Shown here piece by piece: positions 35,881-44,925 of a stretch of DNA of 64,000 bases (its first letter is position 1; each line of letters starts with the position of its first letter). A program made the translations under genes and the position numbers. Under the pieces are notes generated by a model that was not told the origin of the DNA, did not search any database, and saw only the letters and a list, made by a program, of their open reading frames with translations. Source of the DNA: Betaproteobacteria bacterium (lineage in GTDB: Bacteria > Pseudomonadota > Gammaproteobacteria > Burkholderiales > SG8-39); contig JADJPT010000019.1 of the NCBI GenBank assembly GCA_016713125.1, positions 1 to 64,000 on the forward strand, given 5' to 3'.

Positions 35881-37107
35881 TCAGCTGGCCGCGCCGGACT
35901 TGTTCGCGCGGCCGTCGAGCAGGGCCAGCGCCGTGCCGACGACATAGGTCGCCGCGGCGAACAGCGGCACGGCCACCGTGCCGTAGCGGTCGGCCAGCGC
36001 GCCGGCCGCCAGCGGCCCCAGCAGTTGCCCCGCGCCCAGCGCCGCGGTGGCGAAGCTGAAAGCCCGCGCGTAATGCTCGGCCGGGCTGCGCTCGCGGGCG
36101 TAGGCGCTCATGATGGCCGGCGTCGAGGCGATGCCCAGGCCGACGATCATCGCCCCGGCCAGCGCGGCCGCCGGGCTGTCGCCCACCGAGATCGCCGTGC
36201 CCAGCGCGCCGGTGAACGCCGCCGCGGCCATCGCCAGCCTGCGCCACTGCGGCCGCGCCAGCATCGCGCCGGTCACGCCCACGCCCAGGATGGTGGTGAT
36301 GCCGAACACGATCCAGGTCGCGCTGACCGCCGCCACCGGCGCGCTGTTGGCCGCCAGGCGCGCGCCGGCGAAGGTCGAATAGGCGATGTAGCCCAGGCCG
36401 AAGGTGAAGTACACGCCGATCAGGTAGATCCAGCGCGCGCCGGCCAGGTCGGCGAGGCGAAACGCCGTGCGCGCACTGCCGGCCTCCGGCGCCTCGACGG
36501 CCAGGCCGCGAAAGCGCCGCGGCGGATAGGCGATGGCCACCGCCGCGGCGATCGCCGCGGCGACGACGAAGGACACCCGCCAGCCCGGCCCGGACTCCAC
36601 CAGCCAGGGGGCGGCCAGGCCGCTGAGGATCATGGCCACGCCCATCCAGCTCCAGATCAGCAGGCTCGCCACCGAACGGCGTTCGGGCGCCACCGCGGCC
36701 AGCGCAATCACCATGATGGCCAGCACCCCGCCGCCCGCGCCCAGGCCGGTGGCCAGGCGCCCCAGGCCCAGCACCAGCGGCCCGATCTCCGCGGAGGCCG
36801 GCGCGGCCGCGCAGGCCAGAGCGCCCAGCACGATCAGCACATGCGCGGCGCGCGACAGCCGCGCCATGCCCAGGCGCCGCCCCAGCGCGGGACCGGTCAG
36901 CGTGCCGACCAGGTAACCGAAAAGATGGATCGCGTTCAGCGCGCCGCCGCCGAAGTAGTCGAGCGCCAGGTCGTGCTTCAGCGCCGGCAGCATCACGCCG
37001 TAGGTGAAGCGCGCCACGCCCACGTTGAGCAGGATGCCCAGGCCGGCCCAGGCGATCAGCGTCCAGGGCAGCGCGGCCCCGCCCTCGCTGTTGGTTTCTT
37101 GCTTCAT
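35881..37107 (-). CDS. MFS transporter (YbfB/YjiJ type)
   Basis: A 408-residue inner-membrane transporter with about twelve hydrophobic helices. The start is ATG 37107, since the first helix (LIAWAGLGILLNVGVARF) follows directly; the frame upstream of it is overlap with flhC. GLGRLATGLGAGGGV in the middle is a typical MFS loop. Convergent with the HpaB-like gene by 13 nt. May export the hydroxylated product, or an unrelated compound. Confidence 0.87.
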   Translation of the reverse strand: MKQETNSEGGAALPWTLIAWAGLGILLNVGVARFTYGVMLPALKHDLALDYFGGGALNAIHLFGYLVGTLTGPALGRRLGMARLSRAAHVLIVLGALACAAAPASAEIGPLVLGLGRLATGLGAGGGVLAIMVIALAAVAPERRSVASLLIWSWMGVAMILSGLAAPWLVESGPGWRVSFVVAAAIAAAVAIAYPPRRFRGLAVEAPEAGSARTAFRLADLAGARWIYLIGVYFTFGLGYIAYSTFAGARLAANSAPVAAVSATWIVFGITTILGVGVTGAMLARPQWRRLAMAAAAFTGALGTAISVGDSPAAALAGAMIVGLGIASTPAIMSAYARERSPAEHYARAFSFATAALGAGQLLGPLAAGALADRYGTVAVPLFAAATYVVGTALALLDGRANKSGAAS

Positions 37108-37172
37108 GGGCGGAACCCGTGACGGTGGATTCCGCAATTTACCCCAGCGGCAGCCCTGCCGCCCGGGACGCG

Positions 37173-37772
37173 TCAGGCCGCAGCGGCCATCGGCGGCAGT
37201 TCGCCCGCGCCTGCCGCGGGCAGGCGCGTGGTCTTCGCCCCGGCGCGGCCCTTGCCGGCACCGGTCGCGCCGGCGCGCGAAGGCATGTGGCACAGGCCGC
37301 AGACGTAATCGCGGTTCAGTTCCAGGGGATCGGCGACGAAGTCGCCGACGCACTTGCCGCATTTCACGGTGACCAGCATGCCCGCATCCATGAACTTGAT
37401 CAGCCGCCAGGCGCGCGTCACCGACAGCACCACCGGCAGTTGATGAACGGCGGTCTGCTCCAGGTACAGTCGGTAGGCGCCGATGATGGCGTCGATTTCC
37501 TCGATGACCGAAGTCTTGTCGAGGAAGCGGTAGATGTTCACGAACAGCGAAGCGTGCACGTTGGGCTGCCAGGTCAGGAACCAGTCGGTGGAGAACGGCA
37601 GTTGGCCCTTCGAGGGCGACTTGCCCTGCACCTCCTTGTACAGACGCAGCAGGCGCTCGCGCGACAGGCCGGTTTCCGACTCGAGCACCTGCTGGCGGGC
37701 GCCCAGTTCGATCAGCGCGATCGCGCGCTCGATGTCGCGGCTCTCCTGCATCAGGCTCTGTCTGCGCGCCAT
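37173..37772 (-). CDS. flhC: flagellar transcriptional regulator FlhC
   Basis: A 199-residue subunit of the FlhD4C2 master activator of class II flagellar promoters. Zinc cysteines are in VKCGKCVGDF and DYVCGLCHMP. The start ATG overlaps flhD's stop (TGATG at 37772). N-terminal QESRDIERAIALIELGARQQVL fits FlhC. The C-terminal 30 residues are Ala/Gly/Lys rich. After flhC there is an MFS gene instead of motAB. Confidence 0.95.
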   Translation of the reverse strand: MARRQSLMQESRDIERAIALIELGARQQVLESETGLSRERLLRLYKEVQGKSPSKGQLPFSTDWFLTWQPNVHASLFVNIYRFLDKTSVIEEIDAIIGAYRLYLEQTAVHQLPVVLSVTRAWRLIKFMDAGMLVTVKCGKCVGDFVADPLELNRDYVCGLCHMPSRAGATGAGKGRAGAKTTRLPAAGAGELPPMAAAA

Positions 37773-38101
37773 CACGCCGCCTGGGCGAGTCGGCCCGACA
37801 TCAGGATCGAGGCGTGCAGACCGGAGAAGCCGCCGGCCTCCCCGCCGCGCGCGTGGCCCTGTCCGGCGAGCAGGTTCCAGACCCCCTCGTCGTCGAAGCG
37901 GAAGCGGCACATCAGCATGTTGGAGGCGGCGATCTTGAGGATCTGCGCGGCGCTCAGGCCGCCGATCAGGTCGGCGACTTCCTCGGACAGGCCGAGGCGG
38001 AACAGGGCCTGGGCGCGGTCCTTGCGGATCAGGGCCTGGGCCAGCATCAGATAGGTGAGGTTGGCGTCGCGGATCTCGTCGAGCATCTCTTCGGCTTTCA
38101 T
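37772..38101 (-). CDS. flhD: flagellar transcriptional regulator FlhD
   Basis: A 109-residue partner of FlhC. LDEIRDANLTYLMLAQALIRKD and EVADLIGGLSAAQILKIAASNMLMCRFRFDD are typical. Cys in the MLMCRF segment is conserved. Promoter region upstream (38102-38257) separates it from the response-regulator gene on the same strand. Translationally coupled to flhC. Confidence 0.95.
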   Translation of the reverse strand: MKAEEMLDEIRDANLTYLMLAQALIRKDRAQALFRLGLSEEVADLIGGLSAAQILKIAASNMLMCRFRFDDEGVWNLLAGQGHARGGEAGGFSGLHASILMSGRLAQAA

Positions 38102-38257
38102 TCTCAGTCTCTCTCAGTGGGTTCCGGGGAGGCCATCCTGCACCCCGGGCGACCGTTCCCGGTCAAGGCGCGCATGATGGCGGAACCCCCGCGAGGCGTC
38201 TGTCACGCGATCTGCGGGTTTGTGTAACGGCGTGTAACGGCGCGGGCGCGCCGCGCG

Positions 38258-38971
38258 TCAATCCCAGTCGGTGGGACTGAACAGGTAGCCCTTGCCGCGC
38301 ACGGTCTTGATCCGTTGCGGCCGCACCGGATCGTCGCCCAGGCGCTTGCGCAGCCTGGAGATGCGCATGTCGATCGAGCGGTCCACGCCGTCGTGCTGAA
38401 TGCCGCGCAACGCGGCGAAGATGTCGTCGCGCGACAGGATCGTGCCGGCACGGCTGGCGAGCAGCCACAGCAGATCGAACTCGGCCGTGGTGAAGTCGAT
38501 CTCCTCGTCGGCCAGGCGCACGCGCCGGTCGATGAGGGAGATCTCGAACCGGCCGTAGCGCAGCAGCGCGGGTGAACTCTGCGGCCCGGCGCCCGGACCG
38601 CCACGCCGCAACAGCGCCCGCAGACGCGCGAGCAGCACGCGCGGCTGGGCCGGCTTGGCGACATAGTCGTCGGCGCCCAGTTCCAGCGCCAGCACCTGGT
38701 CCATGTCCTCGGAGCGGCCGGTCAGCATCAGGATCGGGCCGGCGTACCGCGCACGCACCTCGCGGCAGACGTCCAGGCCGTCCTTGCCCGGCAGGCTGCC
38801 ATCGAGCACCACGGCATCCGGACTCTCGGCGAGGATGCGCGCGACCGCGGCATCGCCGCGCGCTTCGAAGGACACGGCGAAACCGTTCCTGCCGAGCACG
38901 CGCCCCAGCAACAGGGCCAGGGACTCGTCGTCCTCGACCACCAGGATGTTCGGGACTTGGGAAGTCTTCAC
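38258..38971 (-). CDS. OmpR/PhoB-family response regulator, orphan
   Basis: A 237-residue two-component regulator: receiver (about 8-120) with acidic VVEDDE, phospho-acceptor Asp57 in VVLDGSLPG and Lys in VAKPAQP; winged-helix C-terminal domain (about 135-232) with RVRLADEEIDFTTAEFDLLW, DRSIDMRISRLRKRLGDD and KTVRGKGYLFSP. No histidine kinase lies next to it. Candidate promoter -10 TATACT on the minus strand in the gap to the MaoC gene. Confidence 0.92.
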   Translation of the reverse strand: MKTSQVPNILVVEDDESLALLLGRVLGRNGFAVSFEARGDAAVARILAESPDAVVLDGSLPGKDGLDVCREVRARYAGPILMLTGRSEDMDQVLALELGADDYVAKPAQPRVLLARLRALLRRGGPGAGPQSSPALLRYGRFEISLIDRRVRLADEEIDFTTAEFDLLWLLASRAGTILSRDDIFAALRGIQHDGVDRSIDMRISRLRKRLGDDPVRPQRIKTVRGKGYLFSPTDWD

Positions 38972-39076
38972 TGCATCGGCTCTTGCATGCGCACAGTATA
39001 GCGAGGCTGCACGGCGACGCTGCGGCGCCGCGGCCCGGCTCGGTTAGGATGGCCCCCTCGCAACAGGAGGACGGCA

Positions 39077-39577
39077 ATGAGCGCAACCTTTCAGCCGCAG
39101 CTGCACCGCTACGGCGAAACCCGCTGGTTCGAGGATTTCGCCGTGGGCGAGAAGTTCTACATCAACTCGCGCACGCAGACCGAAGGCATCTTCGCCATGT
39201 TCCAGGCCGCCTCGGGCGACAACCACCCCATCCACTACGACGTCGAGTTCTGCAAGGCGCGCGGCCACCGCGGCCTGCTGGCGCACGGCCTGCAGGTGCT
39301 GATCCAGACGGTGGCCGGCGGCGGCGTGTTCCCGCACCTTTGCAACGACTCGCTGATCGGCTTCCTCGACGTCTCGGCGAAGTTCCTGAAACCCGTCTAC
39401 GCCGGCGACACGCTCTACCCCGAACTGGAGATCGTCGAAGTCACGCCCGGACGCAGCACCGGCGTTCTCGGCCTGCGCGCCACCGTACACAACCAGGACG
39501 CCGAACTGGTGCTGGAGGGCATGCACCGCTACCTGCTCAGGAAGCGCCCGGCCGATACGACTTCGCAGCGCGCCTAG
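39077..39577 (+). CDS. MaoC family dehydratase
   Basis: A 166-residue hot-dog-fold enoyl-CoA hydratase-like protein. GDNHPIHYD (about 51-59) carries the catalytic Asp and His. Begins MSATFQPQLHRYGE after AGGAGG. Divergent from the response regulator; converges with the LapG-like gene, sharing 4 nt at the stops. Function may be hydration of a CoA or acyl-carrier-bound substrate; not determined. Confidence 0.88.
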   Translation: MSATFQPQLHRYGETRWFEDFAVGEKFYINSRTQTEGIFAMFQAASGDNHPIHYDVEFCKARGHRGLLAHGLQVLIQTVAGGGVFPHLCNDSLIGFLDVSAKFLKPVYAGDTLYPELEIVEVTPGRSTGVLGLRATVHNQDAELVLEGMHRYLLRKRPADTTSQRA

Positions 39578-40266
39578 CGCGCGGCGGCCGGCGCCGGTGC
39601 CTGGCCGGGCGCGACCGCGAGCGCCGCCAGGCGTTCGGCCTCGACGCGCGCCAGCAGGCCGTGCCAGCGCACGATCGGCACCGGCCCGGAGCGCACCTGC
39701 GCGATGCCGGTCTGCATGGACCACCAGCCCTCGCGGTTGAAGGCGAGCCGCGGCACCAGGTCGCCGCGCTGCGAGAGCGGATGGATGTCCGGGGTGACGT
39801 TGTCCAGCACCAGCGGGTCGGACTCCGGCGTCGCGTAGTAGATCAGCACCATGTGCAGTTCGAAGCTTATGCGCGGCCCGCGCAACAGGCCGGCCACCAT
39901 CAGCCGCAGGCGCGACTCCGGCACGCCCAGGCGCCGCAGGTGGAAGTACTTGGCGATGGCGAAATCCTCGCAATCGCCGGCGCCGCGCGCCTGCAGTTCC
40001 AGCGGCGTGGCCCAGTAGTCCGCTTCGCCCCACAGCGCGACGTCGGACACCCAGCGATAGGCGTTGTAGCGTTCATTGACACTGCGCAGGAGCCCGGCCT
40101 CCGGCAGCGGACTGCCGCGCATGGCGGCCTCCACGCCCGGCTGCACCGAGGCCAGCAGCAGGCTCTGCGTGGCCGCGCGCGCCGCGGGGTCGCCGGCGTA
40201 CGCCGAGTACGCGAACGCCAGCAACGCGATGCCCGCCGCCCCGCACCTCGTCGCCGATGTACCCAC
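39574..40266 (-). CDS. LapG-like transglutaminase-type cysteine protease (BTLCP)
   Basis: About 230 residues, GTG start at 40266 with a hydrophobic leader ending near SAYAG (about 24). Triad in order: Cys in GAGDCEDFAIAKYF, His in FELHMVLIYY and Asp in LVLDNVTPD. In the family these periplasmic proteases release large surface adhesins, held back by LapD when c-di-GMP is high. Neither the adhesin nor LapD is in this window. A palindrome shared with the GST promoter lies about 85 bp upstream. Confidence 0.85.
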   Translation of the reverse strand: MGTSATRCGAAGIALLAFAYSAYAGDPAARAATQSLLLASVQPGVEAAMRGSPLPEAGLLRSVNERYNAYRWVSDVALWGEADYWATPLELQARGAGDCEDFAIAKYFHLRRLGVPESRLRLMVAGLLRGPRISFELHMVLIYYATPESDPLVLDNVTPDIHPLSQRGDLVPRLAFNREGWWSMQTGIAQVRSGPVPIVRWHGLLARVEAERLAALAVAPGQAPAPAAAR

Positions 40267-40350
40267 CCGCCCGCTCCCGCATTGAACACCTGCGGATTAA
40301 CGGCAGGAACGGGGAGCGACTTGAGAACGGAGCCCGGTTCAGAGAGGAAA

Positions 40351-40368
40351 TGTATCTTTACCGATACA
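40351..40368. promoter_or_regulatory. 18-bp palindrome upstream of the LapG-like gene (operator candidate)
   Basis: TGTATC-TTTACC-GATACA. Read in the minus direction it is TGTATCGGTAAAGATACATT, almost the same as the GST promoter site at 6544-6561 (TGTATCGACAAAGATACATC). Confidence 0.5.
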
Positions 40369-40378
40369 CAAACTGCCC

Positions 40379-40405
40379 GGAAACCCGCTCCAGGAGCGGG
40401 TTTCC
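40379..40405. repeat. 13-bp perfect inverted repeat
   Basis: GGAAACCCGCTCC and GGAGCGGGTTTCC around one central base. Between the 5' end of the LapG-like gene and the 3' end of the esterase gene. It could be a terminator for the minus-strand esterase, but no T-tract follows on that strand. Confidence 0.6.
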
Positions 40406-40445
40406 GTAAACTAAAGTTGAAGAATTGCGTTTCTCTGCATGCCGG

Positions 40446-41825
40446 CTACCTGGCCGACAGCAGCTCCGTCACGCGCAGCAGGATGATCTCGTTCGGCTCG
40501 TTGCGACCGAACTCGCGCGACTGGGACACCGTCAGATTGTTGTCGTTCAGCACCACGATGTGGTTGGCATCGACCACATCCACCCCCTCGATGCACCACT
40601 GCGGGAAGGCGAACTTGCCGCCGCCGCCGCCGATCCGGGCGCGGTTCTGCGGGTCGGCGATGTTGAGCAGGTCGATGTAGCCGACCTTGCGCACGAAGCC
40701 GTTGGCATCAGGATTCGACATGTCGATCTTGTAGACCCGCTTGAACTGGGCCGGACGGTTGAAGCAGTCCGCGCGCGCCGGGCCGTTGCACGCCAGCTCG
40801 GCCACGCCTTCGCCGTTGTCGCGCTCGATCACCAGCGCGGTGTCGGCATCGATCATGTTGAAATCGCCGATGTTGTTGCCGGCCAGTTCCAGCTGGTAGC
40901 GCCACGAACGCCCGGTGTAGGCGCCCTTGCGCACGTCGAACTCGAGGATGCGCGCCGTCTCCTTGCCCTCGCGGCTCTCCCAACCCTTGGCCTCGGCGTT
41001 CCACAGCGGGCCTTCCAGCATCGGGTAGAGGAAACGCCCGTCCGGCGAGGCCGCCATGCCCTCGAAGCCGCGCGAGCGGCGCACGGTGGTGTTGAACTGC
41101 GCAGGCACCGCAGGCGCGCTCACGGCGAAGTGGTCGGGCGAGCGCACCGGCTGTCCGTCGACCATGGTCTCGAACACGCCCAGCACCTTGCCGTTCCTGT
41201 CCGCGCGGATCAGGTAGGGGCCGAACTCGTCGCCGAACCAGAACTCCTCGCCGATGATCTGCAGCGACTCGATGTCGAAGTCCGCGCCGGTCAGGTAACG
41301 CGACTTGCTGGCGGAGTTGACGATGTTGAACGGCACCTTGCCGTCGGCATCGTGCAGGAAGACCGTGCGCATGATCTTGACCTGGCCGGTTTTCCAGTCG
41401 GGCTTCAGGTGGTGGAAGCTGAGCATCGCATCCGGCGAATTGGCCTTGGTGCCGAAGCCGTTGTCCGAGGGCACCCAGGCGGTGCCGTCCTTGCGCCATT
41501 TGACGCCGGAGAACCCCTGGATGGGCTGCCCCTTGAACGGACCGTCCATGCCGGTGGGGCGCGGCGCCTTCGAGTCGGACAGGAAGGCGATGCCGGGTAT
41601 CGAGCCGGGCTGGTCGCGCCTGCGCATGTCGGCGTGCAGATAGCGGCCCGACATCGACAGGTTCGCCGGCGCGTTCTTCGGCGGAGCGACGAAAGTGGCG
41701 GCGGCCAGCATCGAGTGACCCTCGAGCACGGCGGGAAACTGCTGCTGGGCGTGGGCGACGGACACTGCCGCCACTGCGCAAAATGCTGAGAGTGAAGCGA
41801 CGGCGAGCGAAACTGCGCGTGTCAT
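40446..41825 (-). CDS. esterase-like activity of phytase family protein
   Basis: A 459-residue secreted protein; leader MTRAVSLAVASLSAFCAVAA cleaved after AHA (about 26). Beta-propeller-like pattern: GFSGVKWRKDGTAWVPSDNG, FDIESLQIIGEEFWFGDEFG, SRGFEGMAASPDGRFLYPM and GNNIGDFNMIDADTALVIERDNG. The frame is open upstream, but ATG 41825 gives the signal peptide. Role unknown, probably periplasmic phosphoester or ester hydrolysis. Confidence 0.87.
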   Translation of the reverse strand: MTRAVSLAVASLSAFCAVAAVSVAHAQQQFPAVLEGHSMLAAATFVAPPKNAPANLSMSGRYLHADMRRRDQPGSIPGIAFLSDSKAPRPTGMDGPFKGQPIQGFSGVKWRKDGTAWVPSDNGFGTKANSPDAMLSFHHLKPDWKTGQVKIMRTVFLHDADGKVPFNIVNSASKSRYLTGADFDIESLQIIGEEFWFGDEFGPYLIRADRNGKVLGVFETMVDGQPVRSPDHFAVSAPAVPAQFNTTVRRSRGFEGMAASPDGRFLYPMLEGPLWNAEAKGWESREGKETARILEFDVRKGAYTGRSWRYQLELAGNNIGDFNMIDADTALVIERDNGEGVAELACNGPARADCFNRPAQFKRVYKIDMSNPDANGFVRKVGYIDLLNIADPQNRARIGGGGGKFAFPQWCIEGVDVVDANHIVVLNDNNLTVSQSREFGRNEPNEIILLRVTELLSAR

Positions 41826-41908
41826 GTGCTTTTCCCTGGTAGTCGGTTGCGAAGCTGCAACCGGGTCGCAGCTTAGGGGGCGCACATGACGCGGCCGTGA
41901 AGTCTGTA

Positions 41909-42808
41909 TTACAGCTTGGCTTCTCCGCCCAGCAGCTCGACGAGGCGCGAGGGCTCGGACTGCGCACCGCCGCGCGCCTCCAGCATGCGGTAGCGCGCCG
42001 CCGCACCCTGCGCCATCGGCAACGGCAGGCCGAGCTCGTCGGCCACGGCCAGCGCATTCTCGAGGTCCTTGAGCATCACCGCCGAAGTGCCCAGCGCGGG
42101 CTCCCAGGCACGCGCGGCGATGCGAGGCCCGAACACCTGCAGCGGGATCGAATCGGCGAAGCCGCCCTTGAGCGCCACCGGCAGCTGCGCGGCGTCCACG
42201 CCGGCGGCCTCGGCCAGGCGGATCGCCTCGGCCATCACCGGGAACAGCGAAGCCACGATCACCTGGTTGCACAGCTTGGTGACCTGCCCGGCGCCCGGAC
42301 CGCCCATGCGCGTGAAGCGTGCGGCCAGCTCCGCGATCAGCGGACGCACGAACTCGATGTGCTCGGCCTTGCCGCCGGCCATGATGGCCAGCGTGCCCTG
42401 CTCCGCGCCCACCGTGCCGCCGGACACCGGCGCATCGACGTAACCCATGCCCAGCGCCTCGAGCCGGGCGGCGCACTCGCGCGCCGCCGCCGGCGCGACA
42501 CTGGAGAAATCGACCACGATCTTGCCCTCGCCCGCGCCGTCCACCGCAGCCTCGGCCACGCCGCCGGCGCCGAACAACACCTCGCGCACGGAATCCTGGT
42601 CGGTCACGCACATCAGCACGATGTCGGCGAAGCGCGCCACCCCGACGGGCGAGTCCTTGGCGAGCGCCCCCTTGGCCGTGACCGGCGCGAGCTTGGCGGC
42701 GGTGCGGTTCCACACCGCCACCTTGTAGCCGGCGGCCAGCAGGCGCAGCGTCATCGGCTTGCCCATCAGGCCCACGCCGATGAAGCCGATCTTCGGCAGT
42801 GCGCTCAT
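41909..42808 (-). CDS. 3-hydroxyisobutyrate dehydrogenase-family reductase
   Basis: A 299-residue NAD(P)-dependent beta-hydroxyacid dehydrogenase. Rossmann GFIGVGLMGKPM (about 8-19), substrate motif DAPVSGGTVGAEQGTL (about 122-137), catalytic Lys in GAGQVTKLCNQVI (about 170). Could be 3-hydroxyisobutyrate dehydrogenase or 2-hydroxy-3-oxopropionate (tartronate semialdehyde) reductase; the family cannot be resolved by eye. Follows the VOC gene by 5 nt. Confidence 0.9.
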   Translation of the reverse strand: MSALPKIGFIGVGLMGKPMTLRLLAAGYKVAVWNRTAAKLAPVTAKGALAKDSPVGVARFADIVLMCVTDQDSVREVLFGAGGVAEAAVDGAGEGKIVVDFSSVAPAAARECAARLEALGMGYVDAPVSGGTVGAEQGTLAIMAGGKAEHIEFVRPLIAELAARFTRMGGPGAGQVTKLCNQVIVASLFPVMAEAIRLAEAAGVDAAQLPVALKGGFADSIPLQVFGPRIAARAWEPALGTSAVMLKDLENALAVADELGLPLPMAQGAAARYRMLEARGGAQSEPSRLVELLGGEAKL

Positions 42809-42813
42809 CCGGC

Positions 42814-43209
42814 CTAGGCCTTCGGGCGGAACAGCGCGCAGAGCTTGTTGCCGTCCGGGTCGCGCACGTAGGAGAGATACAGCGAGCCCGCCTTGCCGGT
42901 GCGCAGGCCCGGCGGCTCCTCGATCGAAGTGCCACCGTGGGCGACCGCCACGTCATGGAACTGCTTCACCTGTTCCGGCGAGCCGCACTTGAAGCCGATG
43001 GTGCCGCCGTTGGCGCCGGTGGCCGGCTCGTTGTTGATCGGCTCGGAGACGCAGAAGGTGTTGCCCTCATGGCGATAGAAGAGCCGGTTGTGGCCGCTGG
43101 CCGCCTGGTTGCGGATCGGCTCGCCCGCGCCGAGCACGCCGAGCACCGCGTCGTAGAAGCGCTTGGAGCGCTCGATGTCGTTGGTGCCGAGCATGATGTG
43201 GTTGAACAT
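42814..43209 (-). CDS. VOC family protein (glyoxalase/dioxygenase fold)
   Basis: A 131-residue vicinal-oxygen-chelate protein: MFNHIMLGTNDIERSKRFYD with metal His4, two beta-alpha-beta modules, and Glu expected in YLSYVRDPDGNKLCALF near the end. ATG 43209 chosen because GGAGA lies seven bases upstream. First gene of a pair with the reductase. Last ordinary gene before the lower-GC island. Confidence 0.88.
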   Translation of the reverse strand: MFNHIMLGTNDIERSKRFYDAVLGVLGAGEPIRNQAASGHNRLFYRHEGNTFCVSEPINNEPATGANGGTIGFKCGSPEQVKQFHDVAVAHGGTSIEEPPGLRTGKAGSLYLSYVRDPDGNKLCALFRPKA

Positions 43210-43369
43210 GGTTTGTCTCCGGGGGTTGGGTTGGAAGGTCACTCTTCAGAAAATTGACGGCTCAAAGGTAAGAAGTGCACTAGCCTCTGAAATTATCGGA
43301 GCTACGCGGCTTTGTCGCGAAGTTCAGGTCGAATGACGCGGGAGGAAATCTCAAAGCAATACACGCTGC

Positions 43370-44044
43370 CTAATATCGTTTGAGTGTCTTTGATTGAACG
43401 AATCCGAGGCGACCATTGCTATAAAATCGCTTTGCGAACAGAAGCGCATCGTCCAACGCATTGAGTTTGAGCAATGAGACTAGAAGCGCGCAAGTCCGTG
43501 CCTGACAATTGATTGACTTCTCAGGGTTGAACTCAATATCCGTGAAGCCCTTGTAGTCGAAAAGCCGCCTGAGAAAGTCCTGATGTGGCGCCAACGCTGA
43601 AAGATAAAGCCAGTCATAGAAGGCGGTCTTCGGAACAAGCGGCCACTTCTGACCAAAATAATCGAAGGCAACAAGAGGACCAGATTGAAGCAAGCGCTCA
43701 TCTTTCTTGGCTGAGCGACTGTCTTTGCTGTAGATGTCCGTGAATGGACCGCCAGATTTGAATACCTTACTTCCTTGGTATGCCGACTCAATACTGATTT
43801 CGCCGACCTCAGTTTGAATTTTGAGGTTGAATGCGCTTAGCCGTTGGCCTAGTTTTTCTTCGGACTTCGTCGATACCTCAAGCAAAGGCGCCAGACCTAG
43901 CCTTGTAGCTGCCTCATGCATTGCAAGAATGTTCTTCTTCTTTTGAATTGGAGCAAACCCCGGATTCCAGGCGAACTGAACCATGACCTCCTTAACGAGA
44001 TGGGATGGATCTCCTAGCGCAGTAAAGACTGGACGACTAGCCAT
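43370..44044 (-). CDS. DarT1-associated NADAR-family antitoxin
   Basis: A 224-residue protein matching NADAR antitoxins that remove ADP-ribose from guanine in DNA. N-terminal MASRPVFTALGDP; KKKNILAMHEAA; SAYQGSKVFKSGGPFTDIYS; SRSAKKDERLLQSG; WPLVPKTAFYDWLY and FNPEKSINCQARTCALL. ATG overlaps the end of darT by eight bases, typical of toxin-antitoxin operons (here toxin first). Lower GC than its surroundings, suggesting transfer. Confidence 0.82.
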   Translation of the reverse strand: MASRPVFTALGDPSHLVKEVMVQFAWNPGFAPIQKKKNILAMHEAATRLGLAPLLEVSTKSEEKLGQRLSAFNLKIQTEVGEISIESAYQGSKVFKSGGPFTDIYSKDSRSAKKDERLLQSGPLVAFDYFGQKWPLVPKTAFYDWLYLSALAPHQDFLRRLFDYKGFTDIEFNPEKSINCQARTCALLVSLLKLNALDDALLFAKRFYSNGRLGFVQSKTLKRY

Positions 44045-44558
44045 TCTTAATACTCAGAATTTTCGAGATAGGGACAAGGGTTGGAATTAGAACTTCGGAT
44101 CTGAGCGCAGCCACACGTCTTGCCTTTATCTCTGGATCTTTCCAGTCTGTGCGGCCGAACAGAACCTCAAAATCAATCATATCTCGGGCGGCATCCGGGG
44201 TAAGAATCTCTACGCCAGACTTGTTCGATACGTCGTTGGTAAAACGGGTTCCTTGTTCCAAGAGGATAGAGGCATCAATCTTGATCCATATAGGATCAGG
44301 AATCCTGGATTCCTGCTTTGCGCGAAAGAGCATCGGGTGATTGTCTAGGAAAGCAAGGTGCACGTAGGTGTCCACCCCCTTCAATACATCTGCTTCGTGA
44401 CTCCAGTCATTTCCACCCGGCACAGGAATAACTACTCCGCGATGTCGCGCCTCGGCGAGCGAGAGTATGCCTTGATGCTCCTCAATCAGAGCGAAATTCG
44501 ATCGGTCCGTGAAGTGCCAAACTGCATCGATCTTGTAGCGCATGAGGATGGTTTGCAT
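44037..44558 (-). CDS. darT: DarT-family DNA ADP-ribosyltransferase toxin (DarT1-like)
   Basis: About 173 residues from ATG 44558 (a TTG 18 nt upstream and ATG 44543 are alternatives). Features of the DarT fold: AVWHFTDRSNFALI (NAD-binding His/Thr), LSLAEARHRGVVIPVPGG, a central beta strand VHLAFLDNHPM, and FEVLFGRTD with the candidate catalytic Glu131. Members attach ADP-ribose to bases of single-stranded DNA; the NADAR partner points to the guanosine-modifying DarT1 type. The pair may defend against phage. Confidence 0.8.
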   Translation of the reverse strand: MQTILMRYKIDAVWHFTDRSNFALIEEHQGILSLAEARHRGVVIPVPGGNDWSHEADVLKGVDTYVHLAFLDNHPMLFRAKQESRIPDPIWIKIDASILLEQGTRFTNDVSNKSGVEILTPDAARDMIDFEVLFGRTDWKDPEIKARRVAALRSEVLIPTLVPISKILSIKNG

Positions 44559-44925
44559 GATTGACTTGTTCGCCAATGCGCGCGCCGCTTACGGCGCGTA
44601 TGGTGGGGCAATGGACTAAATTTCCAAAGAGCCCATCGGAAAGAAGGCCAACGTATAGTGCTGCCGTAACAATAAAAAAGAAACGCATCGGCACCTTGAT
44701 CTCCAGATACAGCACAAGCAGCAAATGCAAGCACAAGTGTAGGGAGAGTTTCTAGTCAAATAGCCGGCAGTCTATGGCTGCAAGTACCGCAAACGACATC
44801 CAGGAAGCAGAATGGCGGCAGCAATAAATCGAAGTTCAGTGGCCAATCACTTCATGTGACGCCGTTGGCTACTGAGGTAGCCGCTTCCCCTATTCATCTT
44901 GCGTGGCAACTAGCGCTTTAGAAAT
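44559..44925. other. non-coding part of the island upstream of darT
   Basis: Clearly lower GC than the rest. Short frames exist on both strands (e.g. minus 44482-44736) but without ribosome sites or recognisable products. Presumably contains the darT promoter; none stands out. Confidence 0.4.

Noticed and set aside
40379..40405. Perfect inverted repeat as a terminator of the esterase gene
   Set aside because: Stem is good but no T-run follows on the minus strand; left as a repeat of unknown role.
44482..44736. Hydrophobic small frame on minus upstream of darT
   Set aside because: Overlaps darT in another frame, has no ribosome site or recognisable product.
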